DNA of 64,000 nucleotides, taken from Pseudomonas graminis. GTDB lineage: Bacteria; Pseudomonadota; Gammaproteobacteria; Pseudomonadales; Pseudomonadaceae. The notes under the pieces were generated by a model that saw nothing but the letters and a program-made list of their open reading frames with translations, was not told the origin of the DNA and searched no databases. Positions within the stretch are counted from its first letter, which is position 1. Each line of letters starts with the position of its first letter. The position numbers and the translations under genes are program-made. Below, one piece after another: positions 19,162 to 28,441 of this stretch. The stretch is from NCBI RefSeq assembly GCF_002093745.1, contig NZ_MTSB01000001.1, forward strand, positions 1 through 64,000. Reading direction: 5' to 3'.

Positions 19162-19656
19162 ATGCGTGTTTTTTTGCTGCTGTTTTTATTGTTCCCGGTA
19201 CTTGAGCTGTTTCTGCTGGTTCGTGTCGGGATGTCCATCGGCTTTCTCTGGACCTTCCTGCTGGTCGTCGCGACCTCGATGCTGGGATTGTTCGTGATGC
19301 GCGTGGCCGGGTTTGCGACGGCGTTGCGCGCGCGCGAAAGCCTGGCGCGCGGCGAGTTGCCCGCCCAGGAAATGCTCGAAGGTCTGATGGTTGCTGTCGG
19401 CGGCGGTCTGCTGCTGTTGCCCGGCTTCCTCAGCGACATTCTGGGTGTGATCTGTCTGTTGCCGATCACCCGTCGTCTGCTGATCAACAAGGTTCGTCAG
19501 CGTGCCGAGGATCAGGCCATGCGTCAGCGTGCGTTCGCCGACGATCTGCAGACGCCTGCCAATCACGGGCCGGCCAGTCATCGTCCCGGTGCCATCCACC
19601 AGCCGACCCGCGACCCCGATGTGATCGAGGGCGAGTTCGAGCATCGCGACAAGTAA
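19162..19656 (+). CDS. fxsA: FxsA family membrane protein
   Basis: The 164-residue product has the FxsA pattern: an N-terminal helix MRVFLLLFLLFPVLELFLLV, a second helix with GFLWTFLLVVATSMLGLFVMR-type residues, then ARGELPAQEMLEGLMVAVGGGLLLLPGFLSD. A polar cytoplasmic tail follows. E. coli FxsA, when overproduced, relieves phage T7 exclusion by the F plasmid; its normal role is unclear. The ATG at 19162 follows GAGGAA. It sits directly upstream of groES, as in other pseudomonads. Confidence 0.88.
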   Translation: MRVFLLLFLLFPVLELFLLVRVGMSIGFLWTFLLVVATSMLGLFVMRVAGFATALRARESLARGELPAQEMLEGLMVAVGGGLLLLPGFLSDILGVICLLPITRRLLINKVRQRAEDQAMRQRAFADDLQTPANHGPASHRPGAIHQPTRDPDVIEGEFEHRDK

Positions 19657-19741
19657 CCTTCATAGCCCCGCCGCGTGGCACCTTCGGGTGCCGCGCTCGT
19701 TTTCAAGCAGCGGTTTTTCGTAAAAAAATTATTGCTCAAGA

Positions 19742-19770
19742 CTTGTAATCATCTTGCCCGCCCTTATGTA
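19742..19770 (+). promoter_or_regulatory. Candidate sigma-32 heat-shock promoter of groES-groEL
   Basis: CTTGTAA at 19742-19748 and CCCTTATGT beginning at 19761, spaced by 12 bases, resemble the sigma-32 consensus (CTTGAAA, then CCCCATnT). They lie about 140 bp upstream of the groES start. The role is inferred from motif and position. Confidence 0.6.
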
Positions 19771-19774
19771 TGGG

Positions 19775-19900
19775 TCACCGCAAGGTTTCTGGCCTGAACG
19801 CCAGACCGTATTCTGCGGTTCGCGCGTCGAACCGTAACCGGCAAGTCCGGATCCGCAGCGGCTGGCGCAATCGCCGGACGCTCAAAAAAACATAATCAGG
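19775..19900 (+). ncRNA. Candidate groES 5' leader RNA (Pseudomon-groES type)
   Basis: The transcribed leader between the heat-shock promoter and groES is long (about 130 bases). It is rich in complementary segments, for example gcgtc near 19824 with gacgc near 19877, and ccgg segments. A conserved RNA motif upstream of groES in Pseudomonas has been described (Pseudomon-groES). I place it here by position and potential pairing only; covariance was not tested. Confidence 0.45.
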
Positions 19901-19909
19901 AGATCGACA

Positions 19910-20203
19910 ATGAAGCTTCGTCCTCTGCATGACCGCGTCGTAATCCGTCGCAGTGAAGAAGAAACGAAAACTGCCGGCGGTATCGTTCTGCCAGGTTCGG
20001 CTGCTGAAAAGCCTAACCGTGGCGAGATCGTTGCTGTAGGTACCGGCCGCGTGCTGGACAACGGTGAAGTGCGTGCGCTGGCTGTAAAGGTGGGTGACAA
20101 GGTTGTGTTCGGCCCTTATTCCGGCAGCAACACAGTGAAAGTCGACGGCGAAGACCTGCTGGTGATGAGCGAGAACGAGATTCTCGCTGTTGTCGAAGGC
20201 TGA
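19910..20203 (+). CDS. groS: Co-chaperonin GroES
   Basis: The 97-residue protein has the GroES start [14 protein letters not shown], the mobile loop region [20 protein letters not shown], and the conserved [14 protein letters not shown]. It forms the heptameric lid of the GroEL chamber. A CAGGAG precedes the ATG, and groEL follows after 49 bp in the same transcript. Confidence 0.98.
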   Translation: MKLRPLHDRVVIRRSEEETKTAGGIVLPGSAAEKPNRGEIVAVGTGRVLDNGEVRALAVKVGDKVVFGPYSGSNTVKVDGEDLLVMSENEILAVVEG

Positions 20204-20216
20204 GTGCTTCCGCTGA

Positions 20217-21896
<1,680 letters not shown>

Positions 21897-21925
21897 GCCG
21901 GCTTTACCTCTTAAGCTACACCCAT

Positions 21926-21955
21926 AAAGAACCCCGCCTTGTGCGGGGTTTTTTT
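21926..21955 (+). terminator. Intrinsic terminator of groES-groEL
   Basis: The stem aaccccgc/gcggggtt with loop cttgt is followed by eight or more T residues. It lies 30 bp after the groEL stop codon. Confidence 0.9.
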
Positions 21956-22178
21956 GTTTGTTTATCGGTATAGCTATTGGGTTACCTGCGGCTGAAGTTT
22001 GCTGCCAAATGTTCTTGAGCGTCGGTGGCGGTTAATGGATGTCACGTTAGACTGGTGACTATGGCGAATGTGCGAGCTCTCGGTATTAAGAGAAATCAAT
22101 GGCGCTATAACGACCACAGGAATTGATTTTTATCTTGCGGTTTTTTAAGGGAGGTATCTTATTCAGGGAATGAATGAA

Positions 22179-22391
22179 ATGAAAAATCCTATTCGAATAA
22201 TAAGTTTTGCGGTGGTGTTAGCCAGTGGTGCCGTGGTTTCGTCAATGGCATCAGCGGTGAACTGTCCCTCTAACGCGGTTGGAGCAATAATTTTGCTGAC
22301 GACGCTTTGTCTTCCGCTTAATACGCCAATTTGTTTGACTCGGAATCAGAATGGATTAATTAACGTTGGCCTTGGCACTAGCTGTAACTAG
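22179..22391 (+). CDS. Small secreted cysteine-containing protein, unknown
   Basis: The 70-residue product from the ATG at 22179 has a clear signal peptide (MKNPIRIISFAVVLASGAVV, then an Ala-x-Ala-type site SMASA). It leaves a mature peptide of about 45 residues with four cysteines. AGGGA lies about eight bases before this ATG, which favours it over the ATG at 22170. The gene and its upstream region are AT-rich relative to neighbours, suggesting recent gain. A short duplication, agctgtaact twice, spans the stop codon. I do not recognise a family. Confidence 0.6.
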   Translation: MKNPIRIISFAVVLASGAVVSSMASAVNCPSNAVGAIILLTTLCLPLNTPICLTRNQNGLINVGLGTSCN

Positions 22392-22476
22392 CTGTAACTA
22401 GAAACTTTAATCACGGCTGACACTCACCCACGCATCATTCTGGGCGACGCTTCAACGCCGTTAATCTTGCCGTCAA

Positions 22477-22507
22477 AAGACAACCCCTCATCGTGTGGGG
22501 TTGTCTT
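22477..22507 (+). terminator. Stem-loop after the small secreted protein gene
   Basis: aagacaacccc pairs perfectly with ggggttgtctt around a short loop. The following T content is modest. It may terminate the small gene, and possibly the convergent PAP2 gene on the other strand. Confidence 0.65.
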
Positions 22508-22579
22508 GTCTATCGATAATTCTCATCCGCCCTTCATTCGGCGAACTCAATCCCTAGTTGGCATTAAACTCGTGCGTGG

Positions 22580-23320
22580 TCAGGCATGGGTTCGCTCCGC
22601 ACCTGCCATCAAGCCCTTTGGTGAGGGCTTATACAGCACAAAATAATAAACCCCCAGACAGATCAACCAGCAGAACACCGCCGTCCAGATGTTATGGGAA
22701 AAGAAGTGCGCCCCTTGCAGCATCCGGCCGACAGAAAAGATCGACCCCAGACCGAAGGCCAGTGCCAGCCCCATTTTTGCCAGCTTCGGGCGGCGGTCGC
22801 GGAGCATGAAGAACAGCGCGAACAGCGTGAAGCCGGTGGCTGCATGGCCGCCGGGCCAGCAGCGTCCTGGTTTGTCCGTCTCAGGACGGGTGCTCAACAG
22901 TTCGCTGTAGGTTTCCTGACCTCCGAACTCTTTCAGGCTCCACGGGCATTGCACCGAGGTCACCACTTTGACCGGGGTGACGAAAGCGGTCGACAGTGCC
23001 ATCGACAGCACCAGGCAGCCCAGCTCTCTGCGCCACGGCATCAGGCGCTCTACCTTGAATGACGCCGCAAAGCCGATCATGGCCAGGACGCCGAACACCA
23101 TGACCATCTGCTTGGCGCGATCGTGGAGCACGTCTTCCAGAAAGTAGCTGTGCCGGCCAATGAATTCTCCGCTGACGGGGTCGAAGGCCAGCTTGGCGAT
23201 GTCCATGTCCAGCGACGTCAGTTCAAGCAACACAAGTATCAAGGCGACGGCGGCAGGCAGGCCGAGGTAGAGCCATTTATTGATGGGGCGGGAGTAGGGT
23301 GGGGCGACGGTTTTCGACAT
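22580..23320 (-). CDS. PAP2 family membrane phosphatase
   Basis: The 246-residue protein has five to six hydrophobic helices and the three PAP2 acid-phosphatase motifs in variant form. Motif 1 is near KVVTSVQCPWSL, motif 2 is CWPGGHAATGF, and motif 3 is GRMLQGAHFFSHNIWTA. Such enzymes dephosphorylate membrane lipids or lipid A on the periplasmic side. It is divergent from colR, and a good ColR box sits between them in the orientation of this gene. I therefore infer that it is a ColRS-controlled envelope-modifying enzyme. Substrate is unknown. Confidence 0.85.
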   Translation of the reverse strand: MSKTVAPPYSRPINKWLYLGLPAAVALILVLLELTSLDMDIAKLAFDPVSGEFIGRHSYFLEDVLHDRAKQMVMVFGVLAMIGFAASFKVERLMPWRRELGCLVLSMALSTAFVTPVKVVTSVQCPWSLKEFGGQETYSELLSTRPETDKPGRCWPGGHAATGFTLFALFFMLRDRRPKLAKMGLALAFGLGSIFSVGRMLQGAHFFSHNIWTAVFCWLICLGVYYFVLYKPSPKGLMAGAERTHA

Positions 23321-23406
23321 ATCGAATCCAGATCATGAAGGTCATGCCGCTGTCATTATGTGCGACGGTTTGTCTCAAAGTGTGTCACGAGCCCTGTTGA
23401 TAATAG

Positions 23407-23422
23407 GTGAAAAAATCGTCAT
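23407..23422 (-). promoter_or_regulatory. Candidate ColR box upstream of the PAP2 gene
   Basis: On the minus strand the site reads atgacgattttttcac. It matches 15 of 16 positions of the P. putida ColR consensus as I recall it (YYNASNNYTTTTTCAC). It lies 87 bp upstream of the PAP2 start, in the colR divergent region, so it could also affect colR. Confidence 0.6.
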
Positions 23423-23496
23423 GCCATTTCGGCGCTGGCCCTGACGCCCACTTCGTCTTAAGCTGCGCCAGCCCAAACTGCATATGAGAGTGCTTT

Positions 23497-24180
23497 ATGC
23501 GAATTCTTCTGGTTGAAGACAACCGCGATATCCTGGCGAACATGGCCGATTACCTGGGCATGAAAGGCTACACCGTCGATTGCGCTCAGGATGGCCTCTC
23601 AGGACTGCATCTGGCAGCCACCGAGCATTACGACCTGATTGTCCTCGACATCATGCTGCCGGGCATCGACGGTTACACGCTGTGCAAGCGTCTGCGCGAA
23701 GACGCCCGTCGCGATACCCCGGTGATCATGCTGACCGCCCGGGACCAACTGGATGACCGGCTGCAGGGCTTCCGCTCCGGCGCCGACGACTATCTGCTCA
23801 AGCCTTTTGCCTTGTCCGAGCTGGCGGCGCGGATCGAAGCCGTATTGCGCAGGGCACAGGGGGGCGGGCGTCGTACTTTGCAGGTTGCCGATCTGGTGTA
23901 TGACCTCGATACCCTTGAGGTGACGCGCGAAGGTCGCATGCTCAAGCTCAACCCGGTCGGCCTCAAGCTGCTGGCCGTGCTGATGCAGAAAAGCCCGCAC
24001 GTGCTGCGCCGGGAAATCCTGGAAGAGGCGCTGTGGGGCGACGACTGCCCGGACAGCGACAGCCTGCGCAGTCATGTGCATCAGTTGCGTCAGGTGATCG
24101 ATAAACCGTTCGCCAAACCGCTGCTGCAAACCGTACACGGTGTGGGCTATCGCTTGGCCGAGGGCCGGGATGGAGTTTAA
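23497..24180 (+). CDS. colR: Response regulator ColR (OmpR family)
   Basis: The 227-residue regulator has a receiver domain with the phospho-acceptor Asp51 in LIVLDIMLPG and a conserved Lys in DDYLLKPFAL. A winged-helix DNA-binding domain (about 130-225) contains LRSHVHQLRQVIDKPF and VHGVGYRL. It pairs with the overlapping sensor gene. Neighbouring genes and the two nearby ColR boxes identify it as ColR, which protects the envelope against excess metals in P. putida. Confidence 0.93.
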   Translation: MRILLVEDNRDILANMADYLGMKGYTVDCAQDGLSGLHLAATEHYDLIVLDIMLPGIDGYTLCKRLREDARRDTPVIMLTARDQLDDRLQGFRSGADDYLLKPFALSELAARIEAVLRRAQGGGRRTLQVADLVYDLDTLEVTREGRMLKLNPVGLKLLAVLMQKSPHVLRREILEEALWGDDCPDSDSLRSHVHQLRQVIDKPFAKPLLQTVHGVGYRLAEGRDGV

Positions 24181-25459
24181 ACAGAGTCTTGCGCAACGGA
24201 TCATCATTGCCTTTGCATTGATGAGCGCGCTGGTCGCCGGGTCGTTTGCCATCGGGATCATTTCCACCGTCCACCTGGTCGAAGAAAAGCTGATCTCCGC
24301 CGGCCTGGGAGGGGATCTCAATCGTCTGATGTTGATGGACAGCGTCAGTGACTGGAGCCACCGGCCCAAGCCAGACCAGTTGTTCTACTTCAGCAACGGC
24401 CCGGGCGACTTTGATCTGCCCAAGGATTTGCGGCACCTTGAACCAGGCTTCCACGAGGTGTTTCGCGGGCCGCTGTCCTATCACGCGATGATCGAGGTGG
24501 TGGACGGTCGGCATTACGCCCTGCTTCAGGATCAGAGCGATTTCGAAGAGCGTGAACGGGTTCTGTTTGCCGTCGTGCTGGTCGGCTTTGTGCTTGCGCT
24601 GGCGCTGGCAGTCTTTCTGGGGTGGGTGTTGGCCCGTCGCGTGATGGCCCCGGTGGTTCGTCTGGCCAGACAGGTGCGCCATCGTGACCAGTTGTTGGGG
24701 CTTGCGCCGCCATTGGCGCCTGATTATGCAGCTGATGAAGTGGGCGAGCTGGCGGTAGCGTTCGATGCAACCCTGGGGCGTCTCAGGCAGGCGCTGATCC
24801 GCGAGCGAATGTTCACCAGCGACGTGAGCCATGAGCTGCGCACCCCGTTGATGGTGTTGGCCAGCTCCTGCGAACTGCTGCTGGAAAACCCGGCGCTCGA
24901 TCTGCGCGGTCGTCGTCAGGTAGAGCGAATCGGGCGGGCCTGTGAAGAGATGCGCGACCTGGTGCAGACCTTCCTCATGCTCGCGCGCACCCAGCGTGAA
25001 GATCCCGCCATGACGCCTAAGGCAACGCTGGTGGGCGTGGCTGAGCAGTTGATCTCGCAATGGCGTGAGCCGATTGAGAGCAAAGGCTTGCAGTTGACCT
25101 ACACGCCGCCGACGGACGACCAGTTGTCCGACATTCGTTACAACGCGACATTCCTGCATGCGGTAATGGGCAACCTGCTGCGCAACGCGTTGCACTACAC
25201 GGATCACGGCTTCATCGCACTGACGTTGCAGGCCGAAAGCTTTACCGTAGAGGACAGCGGCGTTGGCATTCCCGAAGAAAAGCGCGAGGCCATGTTCGAG
25301 CCTTTCGTCCGCGGTAATGAACAACGCGGGGAAGGTCTGGGGCTGGGCCTGTCGCTGGTTCAGCGCATCTGCACCAATCAGGGCTGGAGCGTCGACCTCA
25401 CGCCGATGGAGCCTCACGGCTGCCGTTTCAAGGTGACGCTGAACGTCATCAAGCCTTGA
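24170..25459 (+). CDS. colS: Sensor histidine kinase ColS
   Basis: The 429-residue kinase has transmembrane helices at about 10-32 and 131-155 around a periplasmic loop of about 100 residues. The loop carries His35 and Glu38, His95-Glu96 and an ExxE motif at Glu126-Glu129. Residues of this type bind zinc or iron(III) in P. putida ColS. A HAMP-like linker follows, then His221 in SDVSHELRTPL and the ATPase motifs EDSGVGIP and GEGLGLGLSL. The ATG at 24170 overlaps the colR end by 11 bp; the ten upstream codons of open frame lie inside colR and were excluded. Confidence 0.93.
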   Translation: MEFKQSLAQRIIIAFALMSALVAGSFAIGIISTVHLVEEKLISAGLGGDLNRLMLMDSVSDWSHRPKPDQLFYFSNGPGDFDLPKDLRHLEPGFHEVFRGPLSYHAMIEVVDGRHYALLQDQSDFEERERVLFAVVLVGFVLALALAVFLGWVLARRVMAPVVRLARQVRHRDQLLGLAPPLAPDYAADEVGELAVAFDATLGRLRQALIRERMFTSDVSHELRTPLMVLASSCELLLENPALDLRGRRQVERIGRACEEMRDLVQTFLMLARTQREDPAMTPKATLVGVAEQLISQWREPIESKGLQLTYTPPTDDQLSDIRYNATFLHAVMGNLLRNALHYTDHGFIALTLQAESFTVEDSGVGIPEEKREAMFEPFVRGNEQRGEGLGLGLSLVQRICTNQGWSVDLTPMEPHGCRFKVTLNVIKP

Positions 25460-25485
25460 CTGTCATTTAGAGTAGACAGCTCCTG

Positions 25486-25528
25486 CGTGTGACCGTAAAT
25501 CGACTGCATTTCGTCGATTGGTCACACG
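25486..25528. repeat. Long interrupted inverted repeat after colS
   Basis: cgtgtgacc pairs with ggtcacacg, and inside it aatcgac pairs with gtcgatt around an eight-base loop. There is no T run, so it is not an ordinary intrinsic terminator. It lies 27 bp after colS and 46 bp before the ColR box of the next operon. Confidence 0.6.
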
Positions 25529-25574
25529 CGGCGCCTAACTCTCTGTAAAATCTCGAAACAACTGACTTCCCAAG

Positions 25575-25590
25575 GTAACAATTTTTTCAC
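25575..25590 (+). promoter_or_regulatory. Candidate ColR box upstream of methyltransferase-inaA operon
   Basis: The site reads gtaacaattttttcac and matches 15 of 16 positions of the recalled ColR consensus. It lies 69 bp upstream of the methyltransferase start. In P. putida the equivalent operon next to colRS belongs to the ColR regulon, which supports the assignment. Confidence 0.65.
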
Positions 25591-25658
25591 ATTCACGTGA
25601 CCTGACAGTGACGGCTGGTTCTTTAGTTTGGCTCGCACCCATGTCAGGAGATGCTCAC

Positions 25659-26339
25659 GTGAGCGAACGCATAGAACTCGAGTTTTCCCGCAAGTACGAC
25701 AAATCGCACGCTCGTCAGTACCTCGAAAAGCACCAGGACGGTCTTTGGCGCAAGCTGTCACATCATCGCGATGAGCAGTTGGCGAGAAAGGCGCTGCGTC
25801 TGGCCGGTGACCCCGGGCTTGTGCTGGACCTGCCGTGCGGCGCAGGGCGTTTTTGGCCTCTGCTGGCGGAAAAACCCAACCGTTCGATCATTGGCGCTGA
25901 CAACTCGGCAGACATGCTGGCCGTTGCCTGTGCCTCTCAACCGTCCGGGGTAGTGAAAAGGGTACAACCCTTGCAGACGTCTGCATTTGATATCAAATTG
26001 CCTGATAACGCGGTCGACAGCATCTTCTGCATGCGGCTACTGCACCATGTTGGGCAGTCAAGTGATCGAATGGCTCTATTGCGAGAGTTTCAGCGTGTTA
26101 CCCGTGACAGTGTGATCATTTCACTGTGGGTGGATGGCAACTTCAAAGCGTGGAAACGCGGGCGTCTGGAGAAACAGCGTCAGCAGAAAAATGGGCAGGA
26201 AAGTTACCAGAACCGTTTCGTGTTACCCGTTGATACCGCAGAAACCGAATTTGAACAGGCAGGTTTTCGCATTCAGAAGCGAATGGATTTCCTGCCGATG
26301 TACGCCATGTGGCGTGTCTATGTCTTACGTAAAAGGTAA
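25659..26339 (+). CDS. Class I SAM-dependent methyltransferase
   Basis: The 226-residue product has motif I VLDLPCGAGRFWPLL, the acidic end of strand 2 in IIGADNSADML, and a later FCMRLLHHV. It is therefore a Rossmann-type methyltransferase. The GTG at 25659 is chosen because a CAGGAG sits eight bases upstream and SERIELEFSRKYDKSHA is a natural start; an in-frame ATG at 25641 lies before that site. It is the first gene of an operon with inaA, downstream of a ColR box, so an envelope or LPS substrate is likely but not shown. Confidence 0.82.
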   Translation: MSERIELEFSRKYDKSHARQYLEKHQDGLWRKLSHHRDEQLARKALRLAGDPGLVLDLPCGAGRFWPLLAEKPNRSIIGADNSADMLAVACASQPSGVVKRVQPLQTSAFDIKLPDNAVDSIFCMRLLHHVGQSSDRMALLREFQRVTRDSVIISLWVDGNFKAWKRGRLEKQRQQKNGQESYQNRFVLPVDTAETEFEQAGFRIQKRMDFLPMYAMWRVYVLRKR

Positions 26340-26343
26340 AAAG

Positions 26344-27066
26344 ATGGGTGTGCAGTCCTTGAATAAGCCAGTTGTAGACTCGATGCAGGATGAGTTCAGC
26401 CATTTCTGGAATCAGCGCGGCGAATGGGTTGAAGAACCTAACGTGCGCCGTGGCGGAGAGAGTGGTGTACAGCGGCTTCTCATGGACGACGGTCAGACCT
26501 TTTATGCCAAACGTCAGACCGGGCACATCTACCGCAGTTTGCTGCATCCGCTGGGGCGCCCGACAGTATTGCGTGAGCGTGAAGCCCTCGAAGGCTTGCG
26601 CAAGCTGGGTGTCGTTGTGCCGGAAGTGGTGTTTTGCGGCGCAAAGAGGGACGACAACAATGCCTGGCGGGCATTGCTGGTCACTGTTGCGCTGGAGGGT
26701 TTCGGCGAAATTGAAAAGTGGCTGGAAGCCGGAGGCCGGGAGCGTCACGGCGAGCTGTTTTACGAGCGTATGCTCAAGGAAGTGGCCAATGCCCTGGCGC
26801 GCATGCACCTGGGTCGCTGGCAACACAGTTGTCTGTACATCAAGCACATCTTTGTACGTGCCACAGGCGATGGCCCTGATGCCGAGGTAGAGGTTGCCCT
26901 GCTTGATCTGGAAAAAGGACGTCGTCGTCTGACGGCTCATGGCGCTGCCCAGCACGACATGAAGCAACTGAGACGCCATTCGTCATTCAGCACTGCAGAC
27001 TGGCAGAAGTTGGTCTACTTTTACCAGGCAGCATTTGGCAGCTCCATCAAAGGTTTAGAGTCATGA
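26344..27066 (+). CDS. inaA: InaA-type LPS kinase-fold protein
   Basis: The 240-residue product belongs to the lipopolysaccharide kinase (Kdo/WaaP-like) group: an N-terminal lobe with TFYAKRQTGHIYRSLLHPLGRPTVLRE, a middle ANALARMHLGRW, and VALLDLEKGRRR. These suggest a small-molecule or LPS kinase fold. InaA is a stress-inducible protein in pseudomonads. It starts four bases after the methyltransferase stop, and its stop overlaps the next gene, so the three genes are translationally linked. Confidence 0.82.
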   Translation: MGVQSLNKPVVDSMQDEFSHFWNQRGEWVEEPNVRRGGESGVQRLLMDDGQTFYAKRQTGHIYRSLLHPLGRPTVLREREALEGLRKLGVVVPEVVFCGAKRDDNNAWRALLVTVALEGFGEIEKWLEAGGRERHGELFYERMLKEVANALARMHLGRWQHSCLYIKHIFVRATGDGPDAEVEVALLDLEKGRRRLTAHGAAQHDMKQLRRHSSFSTADWQKLVYFYQAAFGSSIKGLES

Positions 27067-27290
27067 AACTAGAAGTGGCAAGAGGTCTGTTTGTCCTCGG
27101 CGCGTTGGCGATAGCGACCCTCGCAGTGGCGGCGCTTGAGCAACCGTCAACCCGGATTCTCACTGCGCAGCATGGCGAGGGGTTCTGCCCTCTGCCACGA
27201 GTGGCGAAGAACCTGGTGAACGTCCAGCCTGACAAAGACCTGTTGCTGTTCATGTACAGCCTGGCGCAGGGATCCGTCGGCAAAAACTGA
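27063..27290 (+). CDS. Small hypothetical membrane-anchored protein
   Basis: The 75-residue product has one N-terminal hydrophobic helix (RGLFVLGALAIATLAVAAL) and a short polar domain ending in LLLFMYSLAQGSVGKN. Its ATG overlaps the inaA stop (ATGA), indicating co-translation. The first helix could be an anchor or an uncleaved signal. No family is recognised. Its place in the ColR-linked operon suggests an envelope role. Confidence 0.7.
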   Translation: MKLEVARGLFVLGALAIATLAVAALEQPSTRILTAQHGEGFCPLPRVAKNLVNVQPDKDLLLFMYSLAQGSVGKN

Positions 27291-27327
27291 TCTCTACGGG
27301 CCAGCCCGTCCGTCAGCGCCGGAAAAA

Positions 27328-28428
27328 TCAGGCCAGGTGAAGGTGGTTGTCCCAGAAGCCTGCAGGCAAGTCCAGCGGGCTCGCCAGCAGTTCCGGTTTG
27401 CGGCAATCGTAGAAGCGGCAGCGTCCCTGACCTGAGGTCACGACAAACCCGTCGTCTACCGCACCCACCCCTGCGCAGTCCGGTAACGGCGCATCCAGTT
27501 TCAACACGCCGCTGTCCAGATCCCAGATAAAGAACCGGTTGCCTCGCGGCGCCGTGAGCGCGACGAGCCGTAGCTCGCTGTGTACGGCGACGCTGGCGGT
27601 GTAGTGAGCCATTGCCCGCAATTGTTCTTCTGCCACCGGAAACGCCTGAAACGGTTGGCCTGGACGCTTGATCGCCAGCAGCTCTGCCAATTCGTGACTC
27701 TCGCCCATGAACTGTTGGCTGGCCAGTAGGGTGCCATCGCTGGCGATGCCCATGTGGCGAATGCTGTTCATTTGCTGAGAGAGCGTCTCCTTGCTCAATA
27801 AAGTGCCGTCGCGCTGCATCAGTACCAGACTCGGCTGCATGGCGTTCAGGTTCATCTCGACCCGGCTTTCTGCCTCGGTACGAATACCGCCGTTGGCAAC
27901 TGCCAGCGTTTCGCCGTCCGGCATCCAGGACACCTGATGCGGGCCAATGCCGTGGGTAGAGATTTCTGCCGAATGCACCAGCCGCTCGCCGACGAATCGA
28001 TACACGCCCAACAGCCCGCGACCCGGATCACGGGTGTCGTTTTCAGTCGCATACAGCCATTCGCCGTCACGATGAATCACCGCATGGCCGTAAAAGTGCC
28101 GGTCCGGTTGCGAAACGATGGTTTGCAGCAGGCTGCCGTCACGCACATCGATCAGATAGCTTTCGGTGCCGGGTCTGCGCGCGATGAAAACGGCGAGGGG
28201 CAGGTCGGGATGGTCAATGATGTCGTGACAGCGCTGGTTCACCTGGGTGGCAAACACCTGCGTCCCGTCGAGTCGAAAGCCGACGGCGTAGTGTTTGCCG
28301 TCGCCGTCGTCGCGTGCAGAAAGCAGCAGGGGGCCTGCGGCTTTCTGTCTGAACAGTGTCCAGCCTCTCAAGGTGCAGGCGCTGAGCAACAGGCTGCTCA
28401 GGGCCTTGGCCTGACGTCGCAACATCAT
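27328..28428 (-). CDS. DUF1513 domain periplasmic protein
   Basis: The 366-residue product starts MMLRRQAKALSSLLLSACTL, a signal-like segment, followed by a beta-propeller-like domain (SARDDGDGKHYAVGFRLDG, GHAVIHRDGEWLYATEND, ISTHGIGPHQVSWMPDGETLAVANGGI). Such DUF1513 proteins occur beside imelysins and di-haem proteins in iron-related clusters. AGAGG precedes the ATG at 28428. It follows the second imelysin by 13 bp and is the last gene of that operon. The biochemical role is unknown. Confidence 0.82.
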   Translation of the reverse strand: MMLRRQAKALSSLLLSACTLRGWTLFRQKAAGPLLLSARDDGDGKHYAVGFRLDGTQVFATQVNQRCHDIIDHPDLPLAVFIARRPGTESYLIDVRDGSLLQTIVSQPDRHFYGHAVIHRDGEWLYATENDTRDPGRGLLGVYRFVGERLVHSAEISTHGIGPHQVSWMPDGETLAVANGGIRTEAESRVEMNLNAMQPSLVLMQRDGTLLSKETLSQQMNSIRHMGIASDGTLLASQQFMGESHELAELLAIKRPGQPFQAFPVAEEQLRAMAHYTASVAVHSELRLVALTAPRGNRFFIWDLDSGVLKLDAPLPDCAGVGAVDDGFVVTSGQGRCRFYDCRKPELLASPLDLPAGFWDNHLHLA

Positions 28429-28441
28429 TCGTACCTCTTGA

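Noticed and set aside
23963..25417. Minus-strand 484-codon frame across colR/colS
   Set aside because: It is a shadow of the real two-component genes; composition is typical of antisense frames.
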